DNA of 64,000 nt from Bradyrhizobium sp. 195 (GCF_023101665.1 NZ_CP082161.1:7794501-7858500), one strand, 5' to 3'. Positions 48,550 to 58,091 are shown, counted from the stretch's first letter. The notes: generated by a model from the sequence alone, not told the origin. Made by a program: numbers and translations.

Positions 48550-49890
48550 ATGGAGCCCGCGCATACAGCCGACCGCAAGCCCGAGCCGAAAAACCTCGTC
48601 ATCTGCTGTGACGGCACTGGCAACGAGATCTCGGAGAACATCTCCAACGTCCTGAAGCTCTATCGCTGCCTGCGCAAAACAGAAAAGACGCACCCGCGGC
48701 AGATGGTGTTTTACGATCCCGGGGTCGGGACGGTGACGGAGCCGACGACGTGGCACCGGCTCAAGGCCAACGTCAATCTGGTGCTGGGGCTCGCCACCGG
48801 CTACGGGCTCGATGACAATGTGCTCTCGGCCTATTGCTTCCTGATTCAGCACTACGCGCCCGGCGACAAGATCTACCTGTTCGGTTTTTCGCGCGGGGCT
48901 TACACGGTTCGCGTGCTGGCGGGGCTGATCCACAAGGTGGGACTGATCAGGCCGGAGCAGGCGAACCTCGCCGGCAGCGGCCTCGTCGCCTACAAGCAAT
49001 ATTCCGGCACCGGGCGCGGCAACGACATCGAGGACCTCAAGGACGTCGCCTTCGACGAGAGCGGGCCGCTGCCGAAGGACGAATTCGATCTCGCCGCCCA
49101 GTTCGCGCGCATCACCTCGACGCGCTGGCCGACCATCCACTTCATCGGCGTGTGGGACAGTGTGGCGAGCGTGATCGTGCCGCGGCGCGACAATTTTCTC
49201 TTCCTGTTCAGCCTGGAGGAGCTCGCCTTCACGCTCCGCAACCCCAGCGTCAAGATATTCCGGCAGGCGATCGCGATCGACGAGCAGCGCTGCATGTTCC
49301 GCCTGAAGCAATACCGGGAGCCGCAGGAGTTCTGGAGCAACCGCTACGTCCCCGACGAGAAGAAGGTGCCGCAGGACATTCTGCAGGTGTGGTTCGCCGG
49401 CGTGCACAGCGACGTCGGCGGCGGCTATCCGGAGGCGGAGAGCGGGGACTCCAAATATCCGCTGCTCTGGATGATCGCGGAGGCGGAGAAGGCGGGGCTG
49501 AACTTCAACCCGGCGACCGTGAAGCAGCTCGCCTGGGGCGTCCAGCGCAAGAACTCGCCGTTCCAATATGTCGCGCCGGCTTACACGGGCAAAACGGGGA
49601 TGCTGCACAATTCGATGACGGCGGGCTGGCGGCTGCTGGAATATCTGCCGAAGAGCGCCAAGTACAAGGAATGGCCGGAGCGCAAGGTGTTTCTCGGCTT
49701 CTACATCCCCGATTGCGAGCCGCGCCTGATCCCCGAAGGCGCGCATGTGCATGAGAGCGTGTTGAAGCGCATGGCGGTGGAGCCGGATTACCGGCCGGTG
49801 AACATGCCGAAGGAGTATGTGACGGTGCCGATGCCGGTGGGGCCGCATGTCGGCGCCGAGGCTGAGGCGGAGGAGATCGTGACGGGGTGA
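48550..49890 (+). CDS. DUF2235 alpha/beta hydrolase (Tle1-like phospholipase family)
   Basis: The 446-residue protein contains the DUF2235 opening KNLVICCDGTGNE (14-26), the nucleophile elbow GFSRGAYTVR (112-121, Ser114), and WFAGVHSDVGGGYPE with the conserved Asp and His-type region. DUF2235 includes Tle1-type type VI secretion phospholipase effectors and uncharacterised cytoplasmic hydrolases. No VgrG, Hcp or immunity gene lies beside it, so an effector role is not supported by context. The ATG is preceded by GGAGGCGCATCCC within a hairpin-containing leader. A truncated copy lies 4.5 kb upstream. Confidence 0.9.
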   Translation: MEPAHTADRKPEPKNLVICCDGTGNEISENISNVLKLYRCLRKTEKTHPRQMVFYDPGVGTVTEPTTWHRLKANVNLVLGLATGYGLDDNVLSAYCFLIQHYAPGDKIYLFGFSRGAYTVRVLAGLIHKVGLIRPEQANLAGSGLVAYKQYSGTGRGNDIEDLKDVAFDESGPLPKDEFDLAAQFARITSTRWPTIHFIGVWDSVASVIVPRRDNFLFLFSLEELAFTLRNPSVKIFRQAIAIDEQRCMFRLKQYREPQEFWSNRYVPDEKKVPQDILQVWFAGVHSDVGGGYPEAESGDSKYPLLWMIAEAEKAGLNFNPATVKQLAWGVQRKNSPFQYVAPAYTGKTGMLHNSMTAGWRLLEYLPKSAKYKEWPERKVFLGFYIPDCEPRLIPEGAHVHESVLKRMAVEPDYRPVNMPKEYVTVPMPVGPHVGAEAEAEEIVTG

Positions 49891-49906
49891 GTTGGGGCGC
49901 CGAGTT

Positions 49907-50030
49907 CGTCATTGCGAGGAGCCCGCGACAAATTTGCGTAGCAATTTTGCGCTGATGCGACGAAGCAATCCAGACTGCCGCCGAGGAGGCATTCCTGGAT
50001 TGCTTCGTCGCTACGCTCCTCGCAATGACG
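49907..50030. repeat. Palindromic intergenic repeat, family A (long variant)
   Basis: CGTCATTGCGAGGAGC and GCTCCTCGCAATGACG enclose a left arm enlarged by an insertion (ACAAATTTGCGTAGCAATTTTGCG region) that is itself inverted-repeat-like. The remaining 240 bp up to the PilZ gene carry the 50064 repeat and the leader. Confidence 0.85.
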
Positions 50031-50063
50031 GCGGTGGAGGCAGGCTCGCGCCAAATCTCCGCT

Positions 50064-50106
50064 GTCGTCCCTGCCTAGTGCGCAATTGCGCCCGGGCAGG
50101 AACGAC
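50064..50106. repeat. Mini palindromic repeat, family C arms only
   Basis: GTCGTCCCTGCCTAG and CGGGCAGGAACGAC flank TGCGCAATTGCGC. It equals the outer arms of family C without the inner CCCATAACC part. Confidence 0.8.
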
Positions 50107-50272
50107 GGCGGTTGAGGCGGCGCTTCCCCCACCCCGCTACCGCCGCTTTCTGCCTTCGCTGCTACTTTTCATTAAAATTCTTCGGCGCGCTTTAGTCGGA
50201 TCGCATGATCTGCTGCCCATCATCGGGACAGATCATCCGCCGCGATACCTGCGGCATTGGAGGAGAGTGCCA

Positions 50273-50518
50273 ATGTATCCGCGCAAATATGCCCGCGTGA
50301 AACCGGCGGGGCTGGTGTCCCGCCAGGCCAAGATCATCACTGACGCGCGCGCGCCCGTCATCACCTGCACGCTGATCGACTATTCGCCCGGCGGCGCCTG
50401 CGTCGATCTCGGCGGCCAGGTGAACATTCCCGATCGCTTCGAGCTGTTGCACGTCAACACCAGGAAGCGCTGCCGCATCGCCTGGAAGCGCGGCACGCGC
50501 GTGGGCGTGGTGTTTTGA
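50273..50518 (+). CDS. PilZ domain-containing protein
   Basis: From the ATG at 50273 (GGAGGAGAGTGCCA upstream) the product has 81 residues. It is a minimal PilZ-like domain: MYPRKYARVKPAG at the start, IDYSPGGACVDLGG (the D/N-x-S-x-x-G-x-x part), and CRIAWKRGTRVGVVF at the end. PilZ domains bind cyclic di-GMP through an R-x-x-x-R plus D/N-x-S-x-x-G pattern. Here the N-terminal R-K-Y-A-R fits RxxxR, so binding is plausible. It probably works by contacting a partner protein, which is unknown. Confidence 0.85.
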   Translation: MYPRKYARVKPAGLVSRQAKIITDARAPVITCTLIDYSPGGACVDLGGQVNIPDRFELLHVNTRKRCRIAWKRGTRVGVVF

Positions 50519-50555
50519 GTCTTGCCTACCCTGCCCTGGAGGGGGAAGAGAAAGC

Positions 50556-50963
50556 CTACTTCCGCATCCTGGCTTTTGTGCCGGCGACGATCTGCATGGC
50601 GACGCCTGCGATCCAGCCGAAGAAGACGAGCCAGGTCCAGCCCATGTGCGGATCGCCCCTGAGCACGATGACGAGGACGGAGACGAAGGCGGTGAGCGTG
50701 GCGCAGAGCGTGCCGGCGGAGCTCATGAATTCCGCGGCGTCGATCCGGCTGTGCGCATCGTCGAACGGCATTTGCGGCGTGTCGATGCCGAGATAGAAGC
50801 CGACGAAGCCGAGCATCATCATCAGCAGCAGGAAGCCCTGCGTGGTGAGCTGCGGGATCGCCGAGCCGACATAGGCACCGACGAACAGCCCGCACGCGGC
50901 ACCCGCCATCGCAAGGCCGACGCGCTCGAAGATGTGAGCTGCTTTGCGAACAGGATAACGCAT
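50556..50963 (-). CDS. Hypothetical four-helix membrane protein
   Basis: The 135-residue protein has four hydrophobic helices (about residues 15-33, 40-60, 82-101 and 108-127). The first is small-residue-rich (GLAMAGAACGLFVGAYVGSA). A cytoplasmic loop reads DTPQMPFDDAHSRIDAAEFMSSAG, and the C-terminus is basic (TKARMRK). There is no enzymatic motif or named family that I recognise. It converges with the PilZ gene, 37 bp apart. Confidence 0.75.
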   Translation of the reverse strand: MRYPVRKAAHIFERVGLAMAGAACGLFVGAYVGSAIPQLTTQGFLLLMMMLGFVGFYLGIDTPQMPFDDAHSRIDAAEFMSSAGTLCATLTAFVSVLVIVLRGDPHMGWTWLVFFGWIAGVAMQIVAGTKARMRK

Positions 50964-51118
50964 GGCGGGCCTCCATGAGGCGTTGGGGGACGGAGGTTAG
51001 GCCAGTTTTGCGGGAGGCGGAAGCTGGGGAGATTTACGGATGCGTGAGGGGTGCACCTTCATGGCCTCCGATCTCGCGGGGTTGCGACCTCTACGTGTGG
51101 CGCACGCGTGCGTCCCAC

Positions 51119-51238
51119 CGTCATTGCGAGCGCAGCGACTTGTCCGCCGAAGCCTTCGGCGAAGGTGGAAGCAATCCAGAGATGTCACCGCGGAGGTGAT
51201 GCTGGATTGCTTCGTCGCAAGGGCTCCTCGCAATGACG
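51119..51238. repeat. Palindromic intergenic repeat, family A
   Basis: CGTCATTGCGAG and CTCGCAATGACG are the ends, with AGCAATCCAGA and GCTGGATTGCTTCG inside and an extra hairpin (CGCCGAAGCCTTCGGCG). The 313-bp gap 50964-51276 holds little else. Confidence 0.85.
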
Positions 51239-51276
51239 AGCGTGCGGCGCGGTCATCGCGCCACACTCCCTTGCCC

Positions 51277-52389
51277 TCACCGCGCGCCGAACGTGGTCTT
51301 GCCGAACAGCGCCTTCTGCGTCGAGGGCTGCGAGCGCCAATATTGCGGTGGTGCTTCGACCTCGCCGCCGAGCTCGGCGGCGGCGTGCCAGGCCCAGCGC
51401 GGGTCGTAGAGCATGCCGCGGGCGAGCGCGACCATGTCGGCCTTGCCGCTTGCGACGATCTCTTCCGCCTGTTTGGCCTCCGTGATCAGGCCGACCGCCA
51501 TCGTCGGCAATCCGGTCTCGCGCTTGATGGCCTCCGCAAATTGCACCTGATAGCCGGGGCCGAGCGGAATCTTCTGCAGCGGCGAGACGCCGCCGGAGGA
51601 GGCATCGATCCAGTCAACGCCGCGCGCCTTCAATGCCCTGGCGAATTCGATCGTCTGCGCCAGATCCCAACCGCCCTCGACCCAATCGGTCGACGACACC
51701 CGCATGCCCACGGGCTTGTCGTGCGGGAAGACGGCGCGCACGGCATCAAAGATCTCGAGCGGGAAGCGCATGCGGTTCTCTAGGCTCCCGCCATATTCGT
51801 CGGTGCGCCGGTTGGAGATCGGCGAGAGGAACTGATGCATGAGATAACCGTGCGCGCCGTGCAGCTCGATGGCGTCAATGCCGAGTCGATCCGCGCGCTT
51901 TGCGCTGTCGACGAAGGCCTCGCGAATGCGCTTCAGGCCCGCGCTATCGAGCGCGAGCGGGGCGGCCTCGCCCTCCTTGTGCGGCACCGCGCTTGGCGCC
52001 ACCGTCTGCCAGCCGCCCTGCTCCACCGGAATCAGCTGGCCTCCGTCCCAGGGCCGCGCGCTGGAGGCTTTGCGGCCGGCATGGGCAAGCTGCATCGCGA
52101 TCGCGGTCGAGGAATGCTTGCGGACCGAAGTGAGGACCTGCTTCAGCGCGGCCTCGCAGGCATCGCTGTAGAGCCCGAGACAGCCCGGCGTGATGCGGCC
52201 GATCGCCTCGACATGGGTCGCCTCGATGCAGAACATCGCCGCGCCCGACAGGCTGAGATTGTTGATGTGGGTGAAGTGCCAATCGGTGGCGACGCCGTCG
52301 TCGGCCGAATACTGGCACATCGGCGACACCACGAGGCGGTTCGGTAGCGTCAGGCCGCGCAGCTCGATCGGGGAAAACAGGACGGACAT
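51277..52389 (-). CDS. NADH:flavin oxidoreductase, Old Yellow Enzyme (YqjM-like)
   Basis: The 370-residue FMN enzyme has SPIELRGLTLPNRLVVSPMCQYSADDGVATDWH at the N-terminus; the Cys in SPMCQYSA is the redox-tuning Cys of thermophilic-like OYEs such as YqjM. QLAHAGRKA and DAIELHGAHGYLMHQFLSPISNRRTDEYGGSLENR contain the substrate-binding His pair and Tyr. ALARGMLYDPRW near the end is the phosphate-binding part. It reduces activated C=C bonds of enones using NAD(P)H. I use the ATG at 52389; the longer frame upstream lies in a repeat and lacks similarity. Confidence 0.93.
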   Translation of the reverse strand: MSVLFSPIELRGLTLPNRLVVSPMCQYSADDGVATDWHFTHINNLSLSGAAMFCIEATHVEAIGRITPGCLGLYSDACEAALKQVLTSVRKHSSTAIAMQLAHAGRKASSARPWDGGQLIPVEQGGWQTVAPSAVPHKEGEAAPLALDSAGLKRIREAFVDSAKRADRLGIDAIELHGAHGYLMHQFLSPISNRRTDEYGGSLENRMRFPLEIFDAVRAVFPHDKPVGMRVSSTDWVEGGWDLAQTIEFARALKARGVDWIDASSGGVSPLQKIPLGPGYQVQFAEAIKRETGLPTMAVGLITEAKQAEEIVASGKADMVALARGMLYDPRWAWHAAAELGGEVEAPPQYWRSQPSTQKALFGKTTFGAR

Positions 52390-52534
52390 GCGGGGAGTTC
52401 CAGGGGATGAGAGGGGCAATGAGGGGAGTGTAGTGAGAGGATGCGAGAATGCCAGACGCGCGGGCGGATGGGGGATAGCGACGGGATGCATTGCGGCTAT
52501 CATTCGGTTCGCAAGCTCGCGCATCACCACGGCC

Positions 52535-52681
52535 GTCATCCCGGGGCGCGCGCAGCGCGAGCCCGGGATCCATAGCCACAGGATCGGTTCTGGAAACGAT
52601 TTGCGGCGACGAGCCTGCACCCAAACCACGTCCTGTGGTTATGGGTCCCGGGCTCGCGACGTCGTCGCGCCCCGGGACGAC
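52535..52681. repeat. Palindromic intergenic repeat, family C (GTCATCCCGGGGCGCG variant)
   Basis: GTCATCCCGGGGCGCG and CGCGCCCCGGGACGAC are the ends; GAGCCCGGGATCCATA and TATGGGTCCCGGGCTC are the inner arms. It lies 8 bp from the stop of the esterase-like gene and could serve as its terminator. Confidence 0.85.
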
Positions 52682-52688
52682 AATGGGC

Positions 52689-53771
52689 CTACTCCGCCAG
52701 CGTGAACTGCAGCAGCAAGGTCCGCTGCAGCATCGAGAAATTGTCGTCCGACACCAGCGTCAGCACGGTCTCGCCCTCGGCCGTGACGTGGGCGTCGATG
52801 CCTTCCATGTTGTCGATCTCGTGGCCGAGATCGGCGACGAACAGCTCGGGGCCGTCGACCAGCGCGCCCGGCGCGATTGCCTTCAGGGGGATCGAGCGGA
52901 TGCGGATGTTGACGCCGGTGAACCAGGAAAATTTGCGCTCGAGGATCAGGAGCTCGCCGGAGGGCAACAGCACGGCGTCGCTGATGTCGTATTTCTCGAT
53001 GCGGCGCACGCTGAACTGGCCCGGCGACGGGCCACCGATCAGGAAGGCCGTGAGGTTGCCGTCGGCATCCAGCCCGCGCTCGGAGAAGGCGATCAGGGTG
53101 CCCGCGAGCGGCATGTTTTGGTCTTTGCCTTTGGGAACTACGACCAGCGCCTCCAACCCCTTGTTGGAGGGCAGCTTGCGCACGCCCACTGGCACCGGCA
53201 TCACCTCGCCGCGCGCGGCCGTGCCGCCCTTCGAAAAATCATAGCGCAGGATCTGGTTGACGCGCTCGAGCCCGACATAGACGAAATTGCCGTCACGCGC
53301 GATCGATTCCGAATCCCACCACAGCCGCTTTTCCGTGATCGGCCGCCCCTCCGCACCTAACAGCGGCGCCGCCTCGACGTCGTCGAGGCCGGCCATCTTG
53401 CCATTGGCGTAGCGGATGCGACCGGTGAACCAGCCGCCCTGGTCGGAGACAGCGAGGAAGCGCTCGCCCTTGGCATCCAGCCGGATGCCGGACAATCCGC
53501 CAAAGCCGCGATAGGGCGACGTTAGCACCAGGCCGCTGCGGTACTCCAGCGAGCCGAACCGCGTGCGCGTGCGGTCGCGCGGCTCGAAATTGGGAATGGC
53601 GCGCGCATTGACCTCGATGCTGACAGGCTCGGAGACGGCGCGCTCGACCTGAAGCGCGCGCGGCGGCGGCTCGGCCGTGGCTTGCGCCTGCGCGAAGCGA
53701 GATGTTGCGAGAGTGGAAAATCCCGCCGCAGCGTACTGAAGCAAGCTGCGGCGGGATTGATGCGTGCTCAC
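52689..53771 (-). CDS. Esterase-like activity of phytase family protein, Tat-exported
   Basis: The start is the GTG at 53771, whose GTGA overlaps the cobT stop. The 360-residue product begins with a twin-arginine signal ([28 protein letters not shown]), so it is exported folded to the periplasm. The mature protein is a beta-propeller-type phytase-like domain: [41 protein letters not shown] and DNMEGIDAH. The catalytic role of the family is not well defined. Why it is translationally coupled to cobT is unclear; the arrangement recurs in relatives as far as I recall. Confidence 0.85.
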   Translation of the reverse strand: MSTHQSRRSLLQYAAAGFSTLATSRFAQAQATAEPPPRALQVERAVSEPVSIEVNARAIPNFEPRDRTRTRFGSLEYRSGLVLTSPYRGFGGLSGIRLDAKGERFLAVSDQGGWFTGRIRYANGKMAGLDDVEAAPLLGAEGRPITEKRLWWDSESIARDGNFVYVGLERVNQILRYDFSKGGTAARGEVMPVPVGVRKLPSNKGLEALVVVPKGKDQNMPLAGTLIAFSERGLDADGNLTAFLIGGPSPGQFSVRRIEKYDISDAVLLPSGELLILERKFSWFTGVNIRIRSIPLKAIAPGALVDGPELFVADLGHEIDNMEGIDAHVTAEGETVLTLVSDDNFSMLQRTLLLQFTLAE

Positions 53772-55675
53772 GAATGCAATTTGCGTCGCGGGCGACCGGC
53801 CGGCTGGGTTGGTGCGGTGTTGGTCTCGCTGAAGAGTTCGGCGAGCTTCTCGGTGATGGCCCCGCCGAGCTCCTCGGCGTCCACGATCGTCACCGCGCGG
53901 CGATAATAGCGCGTCACGTCGTGGCCGATGCCGATCGCGATCAGCTCGACCGGCGAGCGGGTCTCGATCTCCTCGATGATGTGGCGCAGATGCCGCTCGA
54001 GATAATTGCCGGGATTGACCGACAGCGTGGAATCGTCGACCGGTGCGCCGTCCGAGATCATCATCAGGATCTTGCGCTGCTCGGGCCGTCCGAGCAGGCG
54101 CTTGTGCGCCCAGTCCAGCGCCTCGCCGTCGATGTTCTCCTTGAGCAGACCCTCGCGCATCATCAGCCCGAGATTCTTTCGCGCACGGCGCCACGGTGCA
54201 TCCGCCGACTTGTAGATGATGTGGCGGAGATCGTTGAGGCGGCCGGGATTGGCCGGCTTGCCGGCGGCAAGCCACGCCTCACGCGATTGCCCGCCCTTCC
54301 AGGCGCGCGTGGTGAAGCCGAGGATCTCGACCTTGACGCCGCAACGCTCCAGCGTGCGCGCGAGAATATCGGCGCAGGTGGCGGCGACCGTGATCGGGCG
54401 TCCCCGCATCGAGCCGGAATTGTCGAGCAGCAGCGTCACCACGGTGTCGCGGAACGTCGCCTCCTTCTCGTGCATGAAGGACAGCGGATGATAGGGATCG
54501 GTGACGACGCGCGACAGCCGTGCGGGGTCGAGGATTCCCTCTTCGAGATCGAACTCCCAGGCGCGGTTCTGCTGCGCCATCAGGCGGCGCTGCAGCCGAT
54601 TGGCGAGACGGGCGACGATGCCCTGCAGATGCGCGAGCTGCTTGTCGAGATAGGCGCGCAGGCGCTCCAGCTCGTCATGGTCGCAGAGATCTTCGGCCGC
54701 GATGATCTCGTCGAATTTCGGCGCGAAGGCGTGATATTCCGGCCCGCGCGGCTCGTTCTTGCCGTGCGAGTTCGGACGCGTCGCCTCTCCCGGCGTCTCG
54801 TCGTCGCCGAGCTCGCCGTCGTCGAAAGTGTCGGAGGTCGAGGCCTGCGCGCTTTCCATCGCGCTCTCGCTCATCTCCTCAGATGTCGCCTGCGCCTGGT
54901 CGGCGCTCATCTCCTGCGCGGCATCGGAATCGGGCGAGCCCTCGGCGCCGGACTGGTCGTTGTCGCCGTCCTGGTTCTCGTCGTTGTCCTCGTCGTCCTC
55001 GCTGTCGGCGCTGCGCTCGTCGCCGAGCTCCAGCGCGGTCAAGAGGTCGTGCACGGCGTCGCCGAACCGGGTCTGGTCCTCGACCAGGTTATCGAGCCGG
55101 TCGAGCCGCTTGCCGATCTTGTCTTCAAGAATCGGTCGCCAGAGATCGACCATCTTCTTGGCGGCGGTCGGCGGCGCCATGCCGGTCAGGCGCTCGCGCA
55201 CCAGCATCGCCAGCGCGTCGGCCAAGGGAGCGTCGGCGCGGTCGGTGATCTCGTCGAACTTGCCGCGATGGAAATGGTCGTCGAGCATCGCGGTGAGGTT
55301 TTTCGCAACGCCCGCCATGCGGCGCGCGCCGATCGCTTCGACCCGCGCCTGCTCCACCGCCTCGAACACGCCGCGCGCCTGCGGATTGCCCGGCATCAGC
55401 TTGCGATGCAGCTTGGCATCGTGACAGGCGATCTTGAGCGCGATGGAATCGGCGTGGCCGCGCACGATCGCCGCGTCACGCTTGGTCATCTTGCGCGCCG
55501 GCTCGGGCAGCCGCGCCTTGCCCGGCGCAAGGCCGGGCCGCTCGGCGGCGAAGGAGACGTCGAGCTCGGGCGTCTTGGCGATCGCCTTCAGGCAGGAGGC
55601 CACCGAGCGCTTGAACGGCTCGGTCGGCGCTTCCTTGGTGTTACGGAATTTGGAATTGGATGATGATGTGCTCAT
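53768..55675 (-). CDS. cobT: Aerobic cobaltochelatase subunit CobT
   Basis: The 635-residue CobT works with CobS and CobN to insert cobalt into hydrogenobyrinate a,c-diamide in cobalamin synthesis. The N-terminal half ([22 protein letters not shown], here [16 protein letters not shown]) is followed by a strongly acidic Asp/Glu/Ser/Ala stretch (about residues 215-300). A C-terminal von Willebrand A domain carries the [13 protein letters not shown]. The ATG overlaps the stop of the GNAT gene (ATGA). CobS lies upstream in the same operon; CobN is not in the window. Confidence 0.96.
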   Translation of the reverse strand: MSTSSSNSKFRNTKEAPTEPFKRSVASCLKAIAKTPELDVSFAAERPGLAPGKARLPEPARKMTKRDAAIVRGHADSIALKIACHDAKLHRKLMPGNPQARGVFEAVEQARVEAIGARRMAGVAKNLTAMLDDHFHRGKFDEITDRADAPLADALAMLVRERLTGMAPPTAAKKMVDLWRPILEDKIGKRLDRLDNLVEDQTRFGDAVHDLLTALELGDERSADSEDDEDNDENQDGDNDQSGAEGSPDSDAAQEMSADQAQATSEEMSESAMESAQASTSDTFDDGELGDDETPGEATRPNSHGKNEPRGPEYHAFAPKFDEIIAAEDLCDHDELERLRAYLDKQLAHLQGIVARLANRLQRRLMAQQNRAWEFDLEEGILDPARLSRVVTDPYHPLSFMHEKEATFRDTVVTLLLDNSGSMRGRPITVAATCADILARTLERCGVKVEILGFTTRAWKGGQSREAWLAAGKPANPGRLNDLRHIIYKSADAPWRRARKNLGLMMREGLLKENIDGEALDWAHKRLLGRPEQRKILMMISDGAPVDDSTLSVNPGNYLERHLRHIIEEIETRSPVELIAIGIGHDVTRYYRRAVTIVDAEELGGAITEKLAELFSETNTAPTQPAGRPRRKLHS

Positions 55676-56082
55676 AGCGACTTCGTAAACGAATGGCGCG
55701 TCACGCCGCCGGGATAGCCCTTGAGGGTGCCGAACTCCTCGTACCCTTGGGAACGATAGAACCCCGGCGCCTGGAAACTCATCGTGTCGACATGGGCCTG
55801 GACCGCGCCCAATTGTCTTGCTTCGTCTTCGATCGCCGCGATCAGCTTCGTGCCAAAGCCCTTGCCGCGCTGTTTCTGGTCGATCCAGAAATACTGGATG
55901 AACAGAACCGTGGCCCAGAGATGCCCGACGATACCGCCGACGATCTTGCGACCGTCCTTCAACGAGACCGCAATGCTCTTGACCTTCTGCTTCCCGAACT
56001 GGTCGTCGTTGTAGGCGCCGAGCCCGGCGAGCACAGCCTTCTTGGTAGTACCAATGGTGCGCTCGACGGTGACGGTTGGCAT
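55672..56082 (-). CDS. GNAT family N-acetyltransferase
   Basis: From the ATG at 56082 the protein has 136 residues. It shows GNAT motif [29 protein letters not shown], with R-G-K-G-F-G as the acetyl-CoA pyrophosphate loop. Motif B follows as [18 protein letters not shown]. The gene sits between cobS (16 nt gap) and cobT (4-nt overlap), so it is expressed with the cobaltochelatase. Whether it acts on a cobalamin precursor or the chelatase, or is only a passenger, cannot be told from sequence. Confidence 0.88.
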   Translation of the reverse strand: MPTVTVERTIGTTKKAVLAGLGAYNDDQFGKQKVKSIAVSLKDGRKIVGGIVGHLWATVLFIQYFWIDQKQRGKGFGTKLIAAIEDEARQLGAVQAHVDTMSFQAPGFYRSQGYEEFGTLKGYPGGVTRHSFTKSL

Positions 56083-56098
56083 TGTCAGGTCATTTGGC

Positions 56099-57097
56099 CT
56101 AGCTGAGCGCCACGTTGACCGCCGATTCCGGCAGCTCCGCGTTGAAGCAGCGCTGGTAGAACTCGGCGACCAGCGGACGCTCGAGCTCGTCGCATTTGTT
56201 GAGGAAGGTGACCCGGAACGCAAATCCGATATCGCCGAAAATGTCGGCGTTCTCAGCCCAGGTGATCACCGTGCGCGGGCTCATCACCGTCGACAGATCG
56301 CCGTTGGCGAAGGCGTTGCGGGTGAGATCGGCAAGGCGCACCATCTTGTTGACGATGTCGCGGCCCTCAGTGGTGCGATAGTGCTTGGCCTTGGCCAGCA
56401 CGATCTCCACTTCCTCGTCATGGCTGAGATAGTTCAGCGTGGTGACGATCGACCAGCGGTCCATCTGGCCCTGGTTGATCTGCTGGGTGCCGTGATAGAG
56501 GCCCGAGGTGTCGCCGAGACCAACCGTATTGGCGGTGGCGAACAGGCGGAACGCCGGATGCGGCTTGATCACCTTGTTCTGGTCGAGCAGCGTCAGGCGT
56601 CCGGAGACTTCCAGCACGCGCTGGATCACGAACATCACGTCCGGGCGGCCGGCGTCGTATTCGTCGAACACCAGCGCGACGTTGTTCTGCAGCGCCCACG
56701 GCAAGATGCCGTCGCGGAATTCGGTGACCTGCTTGCCGTCGCGGACCACGATGGAATCCTTGCCGACGAGATCGATACGGCTGATGTGGCTGTCGAGGTT
56801 GACGCGCACGCAGGGCCAGTTCAGGCGTGCCGCGACCTGCTCGATATGGGTGGATTTGCCGGTGCCGTGATAGCCGGTCACCATCACGCGGCGGTTGCGG
56901 GCGAAGCCGGCGAGAATGGCGAGCGTGGTGGCGCGGTCGAAGCGGTAGTCGGAATCGACTTCGGGCACATGAGGATCGACTTCGGAATAGGCGGGGACCT
57001 CGAGATCGCTGTCGATCCCGAACACCTGGCGCACCGACACCTTCATATCGGGCTGACCGGAAACTTCCTCAACTTTGGACAGGGCGGCGGTCGTCAT
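56099..57097 (-). CDS. cobS: Aerobic cobaltochelatase subunit CobS
   Basis: This 332-residue AAA+ ATPase is the partner of CobT. Walker A is GYHGTGKS (75-82), Walker [10 protein letters not shown], sensor 1 FATANTVG and DRWSIV follows. The start is the ATG at 57097 with a CGGAGGATTG ribosome site, rather than the upstream in-frame codon. CobS forms a hexameric ring that, with CobT, drives CobN-mediated cobalt insertion. It is the first gene of the operon cobS-GNAT-cobT-esterase. Confidence 0.96.
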   Translation of the reverse strand: MTTAALSKVEEVSGQPDMKVSVRQVFGIDSDLEVPAYSEVDPHVPEVDSDYRFDRATTLAILAGFARNRRVMVTGYHGTGKSTHIEQVAARLNWPCVRVNLDSHISRIDLVGKDSIVVRDGKQVTEFRDGILPWALQNNVALVFDEYDAGRPDVMFVIQRVLEVSGRLTLLDQNKVIKPHPAFRLFATANTVGLGDTSGLYHGTQQINQGQMDRWSIVTTLNYLSHDEEVEIVLAKAKHYRTTEGRDIVNKMVRLADLTRNAFANGDLSTVMSPRTVITWAENADIFGDIGFAFRVTFLNKCDELERPLVAEFYQRCFNAELPESAVNVALS

Positions 57098-57281
57098 CAA
57101 TCCTCCGAGGTCCCGGGCGGTCCCGAAACCAGTTATTCGCACGTTGGCTGCGGCTGGGTGCTGAAAATCAACCTATCAGAGACAGATGGCCGGCAGAAGC
57201 CCGCCCACCAATCAAAGTTCCATTGCCTTTTCATTTAGATAGGTGAGGAACGCAGTTTTTGGAGGGCTGCCTTGCGAATCA

Positions 57282-57298
57282 CGCTCGAATTTCGAGCG
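57282..57298. promoter_or_regulatory. Inverted repeat in the cobS/DedA intergenic region
   Basis: CGCTCGAA-T-TTCGAGCG is a perfect 8+8 bp inverted repeat, 185 bp upstream of cobS and 92 bp upstream of the DedA gene. It has no U-tract and fits an operator better than a terminator. No cobalamin riboswitch-like sequence was recognised in this gap. Confidence 0.4.
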
Positions 57299-57389
57299 GG
57301 ACGGCGGCTTGCCCACGGAATGGCACTTTTACCGCCCGTCCTTAACTAGGTAGGGTCTTCCCAGGTCCATCGCCGAGACGAAAGACGAC

Positions 57390-58046
57390 GTGACATCCTT
57401 CCTCGATCCCCTCATCTCCTTTGTCGCGGCCCATCCGTGGCTGGCCTATTTGACCCTGTTCCTGGCGGCGCTGCTCGAAGCCGTGCCGGTGGTGGGATCG
57501 GTGATCCCCGGCTCGACCATCATCCTGGCGCTCAGCGCCCTGGTTCCGGGCGGCGAACTGGCGCTGCCATGGGTGCTGCTCGCCGCTGCGCTTGGCGCCG
57601 TGCTCGGAGACGGCTCGGCCTATTGGATCGGGCACCGGCGGCAGCGCGAAATCCTCACCACCTGGCCGCTGACCAACTATCCGCGCGTGGTCGAAGAGAG
57701 CGAAAGCTTCTTCCACCGTTTCGGCACCTGGGCCGTGTTCTTCGCCCGCTTCGTACCCCCGATCCGCGCCTTCGTGCCTGTTACCGCGGGCGCGCTGGGG
57801 ATGGCGCCCGCGAAGTTCTACACGGTGAACATCCCGGCGATCCTGGTCTGGGCGCCGGCCCATGTGCTGCCCGGCATGCTAGCCGTGTCGGCCCTGCACG
57901 AATATGCCGGGCTGCATCATCACGGGCATGTCGGCAAGCACATCTGGATTTTGACGGTGGTAGCCGGCGCGATCGTGCTGGGCGTGGCGGTGTGGATCTA
58001 TCGCCGCCGGAATGGCAGCGTCGCGGAAGCGAAGCCGCGGGCGTAG
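57390..58046 (+). CDS. DedA family membrane protein
   Basis: This 218-residue protein has about five membrane segments and the DedA core GSVIPGSTIILALSALVPGGELALPWVLLAAALGAVLGDGSAYWIGHR. FARFVPPIRAFVPVTAGALGMAPAKFY contains the conserved Arg residues needed for function. DedA/DTT-fold proteins recycle polyprenyl-phosphate or translocate phospholipids across the inner membrane. The start is a GTG; no strong ribosome site is visible. A mini hairpin (58066-58091) follows the gene. Confidence 0.9.
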   Translation: MTSFLDPLISFVAAHPWLAYLTLFLAALLEAVPVVGSVIPGSTIILALSALVPGGELALPWVLLAAALGAVLGDGSAYWIGHRRQREILTTWPLTNYPRVVEESESFFHRFGTWAVFFARFVPPIRAFVPVTAGALGMAPAKFYTVNIPAILVWAPAHVLPGMLAVSALHEYAGLHHHGHVGKHIWILTVVAGAIVLGVAVWIYRRRNGSVAEAKPRA

Positions 58047-58065
58047 GCGGCGCCACATTACAGGT

Positions 58066-58091
58066 GTCGTCCCTGCGAACGCAGGAACGAC
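58066..58091. repeat. Mini hairpin of family C arms
   Basis: GTCGTCCCTGCG-AACG-CAGGAACGAC forms a short stem between the convergent DedA and citrate-synthase-like genes, a likely transcription end. Confidence 0.6.

Noticed and set aside
48550..49890. Type VI secretion effector locus
   Set aside because: DUF2235 can be a Tle1-type effector domain, but no VgrG, Hcp, PAAR, adaptor or immunity gene is nearby.
3641..52681. Possible CRISPR array made of the repeated palindromes
   Set aside because: Copies are scattered by kilobases, 80-170 bp long and internally palindromic, with no regular spacers and no cas genes.
53702..55663. 653-codon plus-strand frame antisense to cobT
   Set aside because: Long antisense frames are common opposite acidic, high-GC genes. 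The cobT frame has a MIDAS motif and operon context, and the antisense product has no domain.
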